NCBI GenBank assembly: GCA_011037195.1
Contig: JAAEAF010003450.1
Coordinates: 1 to 64,000 of the forward strand
Direction of reading: 5' to 3'
Source: Triatoma infestans
Lineage: Eukaryota > Arthropoda > Insecta > Hemiptera > Reduviidae
DNA: 64,000 nt
Position 1 is the stretch's first letter; every line of letters begins with the position of its first letter. The notes under the pieces are model-generated. The model was not told the origin of the DNA. It was given only the letters and a program-made list of their open reading frames with translations, and did not search any database. Below are positions 21,383 to 32,245 of this stretch, in pieces. The position numbers and the translations under genes were made by a program.

Positions 21383-22200
21383 TCTGGTGTAAAACACTCA
21401 CACAACTTTCTCTTACTCCAGTTCTCAAAATTATAATTGACAAATTTTATAGTTTTATACTAAATTTAACGAAATTCGTCGAAAACTGAAAAAAGCTGTC
21501 CAGTAAAAGCGTACTTCCGGTTTATTAAAATTTTCTTGAAACTCGGAATTTTAGCAATGTATTTATTTTTAATTAATTTTGTTTGGATAATAGAATTGTA
21601 TAATCAACTATGATAGCACTTTAGAGGAAGCTGTAACCCCAACCCTCCCCTAAAAGTGCCATTAAATGAATTTTCCCAAAGAAATGTTTTAAATAAATGA
21701 TGTAAATCTTTGCATGTTTAGCTTATATTAGAAGTTTCAAGAAAATCGTCGAAGCCATTTTTAAGAAAATCGCGAAAAAGTGAAAAAAAAAAAAATCATT
21801 AAATAAAGTGGTAAAGTAAAACGCACTTCCGGTTATCCGAATTTTTTTTTTTAAACTCGGAATTTCAACAACATATTCAATTGTAATTAACATTATTTAG
21901 ATGGCAGAATTGTCTAGTAAACTGAAATAGCACTTTAAATGAAAATCTAACCCCACCCCCTCCCCCAGAAGTGCCCTTAAATGAATTTTCCCGGAGATAT
22001 GTTTTAAATAAAAATTGTAGTTGTTAGTATGTGTAGTTGATATAGGAAGTTTGAAGAAAATCGTTGGAGCCATTTTTGAGAAAATCGCAAAAACATAAAA
22101 AAAAAAACAACTAGTAAAGTGGTACTTCCGGTTAAGGAATTGTGACAGATGACTCACTGTCGTATCCGATGGTGATAACTGATAACTAAACGGAATATCA
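21383..22200 (+). mobile_element. HINE-like element lacking its 3' end
   Basis: Clear 5' terminus (TCTGGTGTAAAACACTCACAC) and three internal units with CACTTCCGGTT-type motifs near 21510, 21825 and 22124. It breaks off near 22200 before the microsatellite and 3' hairpin. The minus-strand open frame 21897-22157 is repeat sequence. Confidence 0.85.
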
Positions 22201-22204
22201 AGTT

Positions 22205-22231
22205 TACGGAATACCGAATGTTTTTTGCTTT

Positions 22232-22262
<31 letters not shown>

Positions 22263-22660
22263 GTATTTTTCTCGAAAACTGCTTCAGTGATTTTACTTTA
22301 AACTTCGTATACTATTTATACACATATAAATACAAATCATTTGTCGTTTGTAACATTTTGACGGAAAACGTTGATTGTTTTGGAGCGGGGTTCTCAGAGA
22401 ACAGTAGAGCGTTATGCTTAACCTCTAAAATACCACGATTTTAAATGCATGGTTTTTATCACATACGTAATATTAATGTACATTGAAAGCATTGATAGAA
22501 TTCCAAATTTGAAGAAAATCGGTGAACCGGAAGTTATGACTTTGCTGAATGTTTTTTTTTTTTAATTTTTTAATAATTTTTGTTTATAAGTTACAACGAT
22601 TTTTTTAAAACTTGTAATGCTTACTACATAGAAAAAAACGAATTCACTTTTATTTGAAAA
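22205..22660 (-). repeat. HINE-like repeat, diverged inverted segment
   Basis: Abuts the previous copy in opposite orientation after a long T-run (22228-22261). It carries TTTAAACTTCGTATACTATT, GGGGTTCTCAGAGAACAGTA and GGTGAACCGGAAGTTATGAC, as in the 15.1-15.9 kb variant. Confidence 0.55.
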
Positions 22661-22674
22661 AAAAAAACCTAAGG

Positions 22675-22925
22675 CGCAACAGCCCATGAAGGGCCAACAG
22701 ACGGCGATTTGAATAGGGGGGGTCGTATGGTTAGCACGCCGCAGTTCCCACGCTGTTTAGTTCCGGCATTCGCTACCTAGGACGCTACTAACTGTAGCTT
22801 CCCACTCCCCGTGTAGGTCACGGGGTAGAATTGGCCTATGGAGGCAACTAATAGAGCGACCCTGCTCTGGACAAGTCGTATCTTTTAATAAGATATGTAT
22901 GAGTCCTTGTATGGAAAGTAAAATC
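22675..22925. repeat. GC-richer dispersed repeat, unclassified
   Basis: Starts CCTAAGGCGCAACAGCCCAT GAAGGGCC, with an imperfect palindrome in the first 30 bases, then CCCCGTGTAGGTCACGGGG (a hairpin). No A/B boxes are convincing. Not seen elsewhere in the window. Confidence 0.35.
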
Positions 22926-22984
22926 TAGTTGTGTCATTCTTACTTCAAACAATTAGAGAGCTTACAATCTAATGGTAACTTTTT

Positions 22985-24150
22985 GTTTACTTCTAGAGAC
23001 AAACTGGCGTAGGCATGGAACGACGTCATCGCCCACCCTTCGGGGTGCAATCAGCCTCTGGCTCTCCAGGTTGGGGATTCGCTCCCCCAACCCATTCTGA
23101 TCCTTTCCCCTTGCAGGGTTGCCTGCAAGTATCCTGGTCACTGCACCCCTGTGATTGAGGCAATGGACAGGAATCAGTAGATGGACATTAGATCCATGGG
23201 GCGTGCGATCAGTCATGCTAGTTCGTTAGAGCTGATTTACTGAACTACGGGCGCAAGCTACTTTCCGAGCCAATTGCTTGCAATTGAAGTAGGATTCGTA
23301 GGGTTTGAGACAGCAACTCTAATGTCTGCGGTCAAGAGTTGAGCGGGAGGAGACTCGCAATATAAAATAAACACCAGGGCCAGCCCGTAGCTGGAAGCGC
23401 ATTTGCTGGGTGTGCGCAGTTTACCAGAGCTTGCTTAGAGGGTGGGTGCCATCTCTAGGTTCTTGGAATGAAGTGTGATCATTATGTGGGATCACTTTGC
23501 GCGCTTTTTGAGCGTATCTCAACCTACCCTTAAATGGGGCAAGCGGGGGTCTACCCGGGAGGGCACTTCTGCCATGGTTAGGTCTTGCACTAACCGCCTT
23601 TCCATGGTGATGACATCCCTCTCTTGTTAAACGCTCGTTGGTAAACCCGAACGTTGGGGTTGCCTGCAGGTATCTTGTGCTTGTGGCAATGGACAGGAAT
23701 CAGTAGATGGACATTAGATCCATCGGGCGTGCGATCAGGTCACGCTAGCACGTTAGAGTTGAAATACTGATCTTCGGGCGCAAGCTACTTTCCGAGCCAA
23801 TTGCTTGCAATTGAGGTAGGATTCGTAGTGGCCGTGGTTTAACCAATAACTCGAATGTTCGAGGTCATGAGTTGAGCGGGAGGAGACTCGCAATATAAAA
23901 TTAACCCAGGAGCCAACACACTGCTGGAAGCGCATTTGCTGGGTATGCGCGGTTCATCAAAGCCTGCTAGAGAGTAGATTGCCTTCTCTAGCTTGTGGTA
24001 GTGGAGTGTGACCATGTTGTGGGATCAGTATGCGTGCTGGTTGAGCGTTTCTCAACCCACCCTTAAATGGGTCAAGTGGTGGAAGCGGCACTTCTGCTAT
24101 GGTCGGGCTTTGCAAAAGTTCCTTCCGTGGTGGTGACGTCCCCTTCTTGT
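22985..24150 (+). repeat. two tandem units of a 526-bp-period repeat
   Basis: GCAATGGACAGGAATCAGTA GATGG recurs at about 23160 and 23686, and GCGCATTTGCTGGGT at about 23397 and 23930, both with the same offset of about 526-533 bp. Further shared words are CGGGCGCAAGCTACTTTCCG and GAGTTGAGCGGGAGGAGACT. A partial inverted copy lies at 11030-11570. No protein motif found. Type unknown. Confidence 0.8.
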
Positions 24151-24151
24151 T

Positions 24152-24366
24152 AAACGATCCCATTGCTTGCAAAGGGGACCCGAAAGGGTAGGTACGGTCT
24201 AGAAAGGTCCCTCGAATTACCAGGAGGAAAAGGGATATACGGGAAGAATGTAGCTTCCCACTTTTTATCACGATACTGGGTGAACACCGACTTTGCCCTC
24301 ACGGGAATCGAACCCTGAATTCTCGCACGAAAGACGACTACGCTAGCCACTAAACCAACGCATATG
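24152..24366 (-). mobile_element. tRNA-derived SINE (family 2)
   Basis: On the minus strand, GCGTTGGTTTAGTGGCTAGC (A-box part) and CAGGGTTCGATTCCCGTG (B box) form a tRNA-like head at 24298-24364, possibly Glu-like with TTC in the anticodon position. The body contains GGGAAGCTACATTCTTCCCG and AATTCGAGGGACC. The last body words also occur at the left end of the 11-kb repeat, so this SINE and the 526-bp family may be parts of one element. Confidence 0.7.
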
Positions 24367-24766
24367 AGAACCTTTTTTTTTTTATGTTAATTTTAAAAAA
24401 CGTTTAATTTTTAAAAAACTGACGCTACAAGGTCTTAAGGATACTTAATGTCTCGGTTCTATGTATTGCAATTTTAAAGAAAAAAAAATTTTTTTTTTAA
24501 TTAATCATCATTTTTTTTAACAAGGAGTAAGAGATATTCGAGTAAATGTTTGACACCAGATTAAGGTTGGTTAGATATGGTAGTGAGTGCTATGGATGGA
24601 CAATGTAGCGTAATAAAGCGATGACTCATTCATTGCTTGAAGATAATGAAAGGCAAAGGTAAATTAAAAATAAAACAAATATATTGGATTAATTCTCTTA
24701 CTTGATTGTAAAATCGCTTAGTTACATTAGTGTTTACATTCTGATGGTAAAATTAAAAAAAAAAAG

Positions 24767-25593
24767 TCTTGTGTGAAACACTCACACAACTTTCTCTTAC
24801 TCCAGTTCTCCAAAATGATAATTGACAAATTTTATAGTTTGTGTACCAAATTTAATGAAATCCATCGAAAACTGAAAAATTGTTCAGTAAAAGCGCACTT
24901 CCGGTTTACTAATTTTCTTGAAACTCGGAATTTCAGCCATCTATTTATTTTTAACTAATTATGGTTGGATGATAGAATTGTATAATCAACTAGGATAGCA
25001 CATTGATGAAAATCTAACCCCACCCCTCCCCTAAAAGTGCCCTTAAAAGAATTTTTCCAGATAAATGTTTTAGATAAAAGTTGCAGATCTTTGCATGTTT
25101 AGTTTATACACAAGTTTCAAAAAAATCGTCGGAGCCATTTTTGACAAAATAGCGAAAAAGTGAATAAATTATTTAGTAAAGTGGTAAAGTAAACGCACTT
25201 CCGGTTATCCGATTTTTTTCTAACTCGGAATTTCAACAACATATTTAATTCTAATTAGCATTATTTAGATGACAGAATAAACTAAAATAGCATTTTAGAT
25301 CGAAACCTAACCCCACCCCTCCAACAAAAGTGCCCTTCACTGCATTTTCTCGGAGAAATGTTTCAAATAAAAGTTGTAGCTCTTTGTATGGGTGGTTGAT
25401 GTATGAAGTTTAAAGAAAATCGTCGGAGCCATTTTTGAGAAAATCGCAAAAAAGTAAAATATGCAACTAGTAAAGTGGTACTTCCGGTTGAGGAATTTTG
25501 ACAGATAACGTATTGTCAGATCCCACGGTGATATTTAAACGGAATGTCAAGTTTCAACTTTCTATGGATTTTCGTTTTTGAGCTATGCTGTTC

Positions 25594-25633
<40 letters not shown>

Positions 25634-25758
25634 CAGTTTGCTAAAAACCAGTTTTTTTGGATTCAGGGGACCTCAAAACGGATATTCCGGTGAAAACTCG
25701 ATATCGAAAATTTGACATGATTACAATACTTCCTTTTACTAGGAGTAAGAGAAAGTAA
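24767..25758 (+). mobile_element. HINE-like element, full-length copy 2
   Basis: Both termini are present (TCTTGTGTGAAACACTCACAC; CTTTTACTAGGAGTAAGAG plus AAAGTAAAA). Three diverged units carry CTTCCGGTT at about 24898, 25197 and 25480, with near-regular spacing of 280-300 bp, followed by a CA microsatellite (25603-25633). About 990 bp. Confidence 0.9.
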
Positions 25759-26519
25759 AAAAAAATTATATAAAATGTAAAATTGTTTAGTTTAAATAAA
25801 TAAATAAATAAATAAATATTAGTTTGGACAAATAGCTGTAGCCATAGTCACATACCAAAACAAAAATGGTTTCTTCTTAGGTATAAATTTGAAGAATAGT
25901 CTGGAAAAAAAAGAAGTGTTTTTTGTTATGTGTATGTCATTGTTAAGAGGGAGGGGGTGGTTACCGAGAGAATAGTAAACAAAAGAAAAAAATAAGAAAC
26001 CTAGTAAATCAACTGGTTCTAACCAGACTGGGGCTAGTTTTTGAAATATTTTTCAGGGGATGTATTTAAAATGGAATGTAGCAGGGGTAAAACTATTTTA
26101 AGATCTGCCTACCTGGGTTTCCTCTCTAAAAATCTTTCTTATACCCATCATTCGTGCACTTTTGAAAATATTTATTTTTCTATTTATATTTACTCCAGTT
26201 TTTATTAAACTATATTCTTTTATTCGATATCACCTTTAACTTTCTCTAATTTTTCTATTAGCGAGTATATTTTTAAATCAAAATAGTGTTTAATTTTTGG
26301 ATATTAAAAAAAAAAATATATATTTTTTTCTTTTGTTTTTTCATAAATCGGTCTGGATGGTATTCTGTTTGGACTAATGTGGATAAAGCAGTTTTTAATA
26401 AAAAAAAAAACTGTCCAAAAGTGCTATTAAAAATAAAACAGTGCATTTTGTATAATTTTATTGAATTTTCCCATCAGAATGTTAACACAGCAATTTTACA
26501 ACCAAAACAAAAAAAAAAA
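25759..26519. other. no gene seen
   Basis: AT-rich spacer with an AAAT microsatellite (25792-25818). No coding signal. Confidence 0.45.
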
Positions 26520-27506
26520 TCTGGTGTGAAACACTCACAAAACTTTCTCTTACTCCAGTTCTGAAAATTATAATTTACAAATTTTTATAGTTTGTGTACC
26601 AAATTTAATGAAAGACTGTTCAGTAAAAGCCCACTTCCGGTTTACTAATTTTCTTGAAATTCGGAATTTTGGCCATCTATTTATTTCTAATTAATTTTGT
26701 TTGGATGATAGAATTGTATAATCAAAACTATGATAGCACTTTAGTGAAAAAACATAACCCCCACCCCTCTTCTAAAAGTGCCCTTAAATGAATTTTCCCA
26801 GGAAAATGTTTTAAATAAAAATTGTAAATCTTTGTATGTGTAGTTTATATAAGAAGTTTCAAGAAAAATTGTCGGAGCCATTTGTGAAAAATGTCCGAAT
26901 AAGTGAAAAAAAATCGTTTAATGAAAACGTGGTAAAGTAAACGCACTTCCGGTTATCCGATTTTTTCAAACTCAGAATTTCAACAATATATTCATTTCTA
27001 ATTAACATTATTTAGATGACAGATTGTCTAATAAACTAAAATAGCACTAGATGAAAACCCCACCCCATCCCGCACTCTCATAGTTGCCTTAAATGAATTT
27101 TTCCAGAGAAATGTATCAAATAAAAGTCATAGCTATAAAAGTCAAATACAAAGTTTGAAGAAAATCGTTGGAGCCATTTTTGAGAAAACGCTAAAAAGTA
27201 AAAAAAAAAAATCAACAAGTAAAGTGGTACTTGAGGAATTTTTGGCAGATAACGTACTGTCAGATTCCATGGTGATACCTAAACAGAATATCAAGTTTGA
27301 ACATTATGCGATTTTTCATTTTTCAGCCTTGCTGCTCACATACATACATACACACACACCACAGAGACAGAGAGAAAGACCATTTGCTAAAAACCACTTT
27401 TTTGGACTCATGGGACTTCAAAACGGATATTTCCGGTGAAAACTCGATATCGAAAATTTGACAGATTACAATACTTCCTCTTACTAGGAGTAATAGAAAG
27501 TAAAAA
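26520..27506 (+). mobile_element. HINE-like element, full-length copy 3
   Basis: TCTGGTGTGAAACACTCACAA start after an A-run; end CTCTTACTAGGAGTAATAG plus AAAGTAAAAA. ETS-type motifs near 26634 and 26944; the third is lost (GTGGTACTTGAGG). About 987 bp. Confidence 0.9.
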
Positions 27507-27526
27507 TAAAGCGTATGTACATAATT

Positions 27527-27720
27527 TGTTTCTCTCTTACTCCTAGCAAAAGGACTTATCAAATTTTCACCGGGAATCCATAAAAAGTGGATTTTTGGAA
27601 ACGTGTACAAAGTGTGTGTGAGTGGGTGTAGCAAGGCTGAAAAATGAAAAATCGCATAAAGTTTGAACTTCATATCGCTGCTCCGATAGGATAATGACAC
27701 AACTGCAAAAATTGAAATTT
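27527..27720 (-). repeat. HINE-like 3' fragment
   Basis: Minus-strand TTTCTCTCTTACTCCTAGCAAAAGG end followed by ATTTTCACCGGGAATCC and a GT microsatellite near 27611-27630. A further decayed plus-strand 3' end (TTACAGGAGTAAGG...AAGTAAAAA) lies at 27948-27977. Confidence 0.6.
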
Positions 27721-28102
27721 TACAGGACATGCAAAAGAAAAATAATTCCAATTTGTCTTAATAGTATGGCCAATAGATTCGGTTTAACTTTTGTATGAGA
27801 GTAGTTTATAGACATTGTGGGTTATTATTGCAACTTTTAAGTTATTTCAATTTACAAAATAATAAATACCAGCCTCACAGTAACCAGTACCATGTATATA
27901 TGTCATTGTTCTTCTGAAAATGGATCACAAATTTTACACTTCTGTCGTTACAGGAGTAAGGAAAACAAGTAAAAATATGAAGAAAACGTTATGAAAAGTG
28001 TATTTGTACAAAAATTATCAAAATAGTATGAAAAGTTTAAATCGATTTAACAAAAAATTATAGAAAATTATTTACAAAAATTATAGAAAACCTGTACCAA
28101 AA

Positions 28103-30592
28103 TTATGTAAGACTGTCATAAAAGGGTTTATAGAAGGAGGGAATCATATTATTGTTCATCAGACTAATTAAATCTTTTAACTTGTTTTGTGGAAGGGAAA
28201 TCTTGCTACTATAAGCAGGTGTTAAAGAAAGGCTTTCTTTAGCACTTGATTTTCTTTTTTTAAATTCGACCTCTTTCCACTCTACTTCCTTAAAACTATT
28301 TTTATACTGAAAAATATCACTCCCCTTTTCAAACCTAATTTGTTTTATTTCAGACACCTTAAACAAGTTTCCCTCTCTATCCTTCACAAAATTAAGGGCC
28401 ATCTTGTGATAAAGTGATTTAAAATCAAAGAAATCTGCATAACCCATTTCTTTCACTTTTAAGGGCTCACCCTTCTTTTTAGCATTTCTGATTATCGAAA
28501 CATATTGGTCAGGAACAAAAATAGGTACAGATCTTTTGGTCCTTTTTAAACCTCTTTCAATGACGCTATGTACTGCATCACCCTCATTCTGAGTGTGACC
28601 TCGAATGAGGTTTAATGGGTTATAGAATGGACATCCAGATGTCCGACAGCGAACAAGTACATTGTCATCATGTACCTGCAAATTAAATAAAAATTAGCAA
28701 ATTATTAAGCAATTTAGTAGCCATTCTTCCTTACTCAAAAACCTAATCCTCTTTTGTTTTCTACTCACTTGTTTTTTTGTTGCCCCCCACAGTTATCGGA
28801 ATAAAATACTATATCACTCCCTGGTCTGCTTCTTGAGAGCTCCTCAATGTATAGGTATACACCAGTGGCGATTTCATTTACTCCTCGGTTACCTAATCCC
28901 TCATGCCAAAAATAGCAGTTAGTTTTTGACGTCATAATTTCGGTTACCTGAAAAAAAACAAGTCAATTAGTTGCTTTATTTGATAATTACTAATGGTGGT
29001 TGATAGAACTTACTGTGAAGTTGAAGCAGTTTAGTCGCGACTTGTAAAAAAATGTTGATGTTTGCCCCATCGGGACGGGTAGCACAGCTTGCAAATCATA
29101 AACTGCAAGTTGTATTTCAGACTTTTCTGCCTTTTCTTTATCTAAAGTCTTTTCAATTCTACTAAGTTCTTTTTCTTCTTGGTGTTTTTTGTAATCTTCT
29201 TCAAGTTCGGATTTGTCTACCGCATTCTTGTAACTCTCACACTGATCACACTGATCCTTTTTGGGTATAAAAAACCCAATATTAAATTCTGTATTAAAAA
29301 TCTTAGCGAATGCACCATAGTTCGCAGCAGGCTTATTTACCATAGAACGTTCTGAGCAATAATGCCTATGAATGTCAGCAATTGTTAATGCACCATCTAT
29401 AAACTCCCTTGAAGTGTCTCTCCTCACATAGTGACTCTCTATTCGTGGTATTTTATTTATGTGATGTCTTACAGAATTTAAAATTTCTTGATCGATCTTT
29501 TTATGTTTATCATGTTTTCCACGGTTATCTAATGGTGCAAATCCGTTTCCTGAGAATTTTCCTTCGATCACAGTGCGGACTGCCCTTTCACTGATCCCAA
29601 GAGTGCTGATAAAAAATGTTTTGCAAATCCGGATTTTTTTGTCATTGTTCATGAAATAAAAACAGCAATTCGGCTTCCTTGGTCGACAAGAAGATATGCG
29701 ACGGTAATTAAGTTTAAGTTTTTCGATGCACGAATACAAAAAATCACGTTGACGCTGCAATGATCCTAAAGCCCAGTATTCATTAAACTGCCGCTCTCGC
29801 TTCTCATTGGGGAAGTTCTTTGAACACGATAAAACACATTTATCGGGACACGGGGGTCTCATCTTCCGAGCCTCGATAGTTTTGTTAGTTCTGGATTTGT
29901 AACTTTTCCCCGAGTTTTTTAATCTTTTTGCGACATTTTGTTTCCAATTCTTTTCATTTCTGGTCCTTTTCTTGCCTTTTTTAGGTTGAGGATTATCTGA
30001 TTCATTTGCTTCATTTGAACTAGGTGCTGAAATGCCTTTTTTCAAAGGCAGTGAAGCCAAAGACGTGATGTTTTCTCTTGAGGATTCTTCGCTTGACGAT
30101 TCATCACTGCTGGGTTCATACAGATCACTCGAACCCGATGAAAATAATTTTTCATCATCTGAACTAATACGGCTGGCATATCGCTTACGGGGCTCAAGTT
30201 TCCTTAAGGCTAATTTCGTAGGAGTTGAATTATGAATAACATAGCTTGGCCGCATAGAAGTTCGGGCCCCCTCCTGGGTCGGGTCGTCATCCGCCATTCC
30301 AGACTACGAATACAAACAAATTATGTACTTTTTATTCTTTCCAAGGTTGTTATTTTTATATACATAAAGATATTTTGGGGATTGTTTCATCCTACAAAGA
30401 AACTCACTCAAAGTTAAATATTAAGTAATTTATTGTAAGAACGTTAACTAACTGATAAAAATGTACCTCATTTGGTGAAGGCCCTCCAGGTTCTTTTTGA
30501 GATGTCGTTGGTTGACCTCTCTTTGACACGTCCCAGATGTTACCCATGTTTTCATTCACAAGACGCATTATTTTTTTTGTACGATCGCTCAT
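28103..30592 (-). pseudogene. four-exon transposase-like gene of a multicopy insect family, one frameshift
   Basis: Exons on the minus strand: 30592-30467 (ATG MSDRTKKIMRLVNEN), 30303-29014, 28947-28769 and 28675-28103. All junctions have GT and AG, and the phases fit. Order of features: acidic Ser-rich N-terminus, basic KKGKKRTRN region, Cys-rich CPDKCVLSCSKNF, RIESHYVRRDTSREFIDG, FIPKKDQCDQCESYKNA, YDLQAVLPVPMGQTSTFFY, then in exon 3 CYFWHEGLGNRG and YSDNCGGQQKN, and in exon 4 GHTQNEGDAVHSVIERG and VPDQYVSIIRNAKKKG. I recognise this set from abundant uncharacterised insect proteins that behave like DDE-type transposases (the superfamily name is not certain; SDNCGGQ as catalytic is inference). 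In exon 4 the spliced frame reads MMTMYLFAVGHLDVHSITH then TAA, while the conserved GHTQNEGD block lies in another frame. One base is missing near 28610-28614. Confidence 0.8.
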
Positions 30593-30975
30593 AATTAATC
30601 AGTATTTATATGTCCTGTAAATCGGATAACTTTTGCCTGAAAAAATAGAAAATGGCCAAATTAAGTCTTAATGATAAAAAATTTAAATCATCTTTTGAGT
30701 ACGACAATGACGAAAAGAGCATTTAGGTCGTATTATTGTTTCAATTTTCATTACGACAATGACGGAAAGAACAATTATGTCAAATATAATACATATTTAT
30801 CGAAGTAAAATCACACAAAGAACACTTACGTCGTTGTAGCGCTGAAAATAAGTTTCAATCTTGTCGTAAACAGCAGTTGAGTCGATATCGTTCCGGACAA
30901 GGTAGAGCACACTTTCACTTCTTAATCACAACTGAACAATGAGCCGTTATTCTGCCGGAAGGGAAGGTAAATAAG
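30593..30975 (-). promoter_or_regulatory. upstream region with short direct repeats
   Basis: TACGACAATGACG-A/G-AAAGA occurs at 30700 and 30752 (52-bp spacing), each followed by a TTA.GTC or TTATGTC word; a third partial word, AAAGAACACTTACGTCG, is at 30817. It lies directly upstream of the transposase-like ATG, so it could be a promoter or subterminal transposase sites. No TIR was found. Confidence 0.35.
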
Positions 30976-31089
30976 CATGAGGGTTATAACGGCGGATCTT
31001 CCCTCCCGTGGCGAATTTCGTAAGTACAATTATGTCGATTTACAAACATATAGTAAATCCATTTTTGAGCCCGCCAACACAATAAAGTC

Positions 31090-31674
31090 AATTTCGCAAA
31101 ATTTTACAGTTGCGTCATTATACTTCCGGAGCAGCGATATTCTGTTTAGTGATCCCTTCAGTAAATTGTCTGTCAAAATTACTCAATCAGAAATACCACT
31201 TTTACTGAACGTTTTTTTGTTTTCACTTTTTGGCAATTTTTTTTCAAAAATGGCTCCATCAATTTTCTTAAAACTTAGAACATCAAATACACATACAAAA
31301 AGCTAAAACTTTTATTTGAAATATTTCTCCTGGAAAGTTTATTTAAAGTCAGCAAATAAATTTTGGGCAGTAACTTTTTGGGCGAGGGATGAGGTTAGGT
31401 GTTCCGCTAAAGTAGTATTTCAATTTACTTATACAATTCTATCATCTAAATAATATTATATTGAATTAAATAATGTTGTTGAAATTCCCGAGTTTGAAGA
31501 AAATCGGATAACCGGAAGTGCGTTTTTACTGGACAATTTTTTTCAGTTTTCTTAATTTTCACCAATAAAAACGCTGTCGATTTTCATTAAATTTGGTATA
31601 CTAACTATAAAATTTGGCAGTTACAATTTTGAAAACTGGAGTAAGAGAAAGTTGTGTGAGTGTTTCGCACCAGA
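31090..31674 (-). mobile_element. HINE-like element, minus copy with 5' terminus
   Basis: Ends at 31674 with TGTGTGAGTGTTTCGCACCAGA (5' terminus read backwards) and has GATAACCGGAAGTGCG near 31508. The left (3') end is not preserved. Confidence 0.75.
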
Positions 31675-31924
31675 ATTTTTTTTTTTTTTTTTACTCAAAA
31701 ACAACAGCACTCCAGTGTTTTTATTGTTCATATAATATTTATCGTTTGAATTAGTTGACCGGAAGTTTAAAAGTGGTTTTGAGATTATGCTTCCTTAAAA
31801 AAAAAAGTCGTTTTACAAATTTTAGATTCTTCCAATTCATATTAATTGAAGACAACCTAACATTTAGTAAGCTTATATTAATCATCAGAGACATTTTCCG
31901 TGGTAGCCTGCTTCGTTTTGTGGT

Positions 31925-31962
31925 CATCGACCGGTTTCGGGCGTTCGCCCATCTTCAGGATG
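31925..31962 (-). ncRNA. hammerhead-ribozyme-like motif, left arm
   Basis: Minus-strand layout CATC / CTGAAGA / T / GGGC-GAAC-GCCC / GAAA / CCGG / TC / GATG. Core boxes, GUC site and 4-bp stem I are intact. Stem III would be the palindrome ACCGGT, as in dimer-type hammerheads of retroelements. Confidence 0.55.
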
Positions 31963-32127
31963 CGTTTTTCAGACAGTGTGCCAACACAGACTCGTACAGA
32001 GACTTAGCTTCACACTAACTCTTTTTTGGTGAAGGTGGTTAGTGTGTAACTCTTTTTTGGAATTGAAGGTGTTAGTGTGAAGCTAAGTCTCTGTACGAGT
32101 CTGTGTTGGCACACTGTCTGAAAAACG

Positions 32128-32165
32128 CATCCTGAAGATGGGCGAACGCCCGAAACCGGTCGATG
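32128..32165 (+). ncRNA. hammerhead-ribozyme-like motif, right arm
   Basis: Exact inverted counterpart of 31925-31962, on the plus strand, with all the same core boxes. Confidence 0.55.
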
Positions 32166-32245
32166 ACCACAAAACGAAGCAGGCTACCACGGAAAATGTC
32201 TCTGATGCTTTCCAGCTCTGCGGAACCAACCACCACAGCTTATAT

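Larger units (their letters stand above)
31898..32245. mobile_element. near-perfect fold-back element with paired hammerhead-like arms
   Basis: The left arm (about 31891-32021) and right arm (about 32069-32197) are near-perfect inverted copies over about 130 bp. They include CTTCGTTTTGTGGTCATCGA, ACCGGTTTCGGGCGTTCGCCC and CAGACTCGTACAGAGACTTA. The short loop contains two ACTCTTTTTTGG words. The right flank (32210-32236, CTTTCCAGCTCTGCGGAACC) is shared with the 10.7-kb element. No ORF. Confidence 0.85.

Noticed and set aside
21897..22157. 86-aa minus-strand ORF with an FSKMAPTIFFK-type motif that recurs at several loci
   Set aside because: The recurring ORFs (5217-5423, 6171-6404, 30977-31306 and others) are all translations of the same HINE-like unit, often with frameshifts. 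No protein.
24298..24366. minus-strand tRNA-Glu-like gene
   Set aside because: Good A/B boxes but no matching acceptor stem, and it is attached to repeat sequence. Called a SINE.
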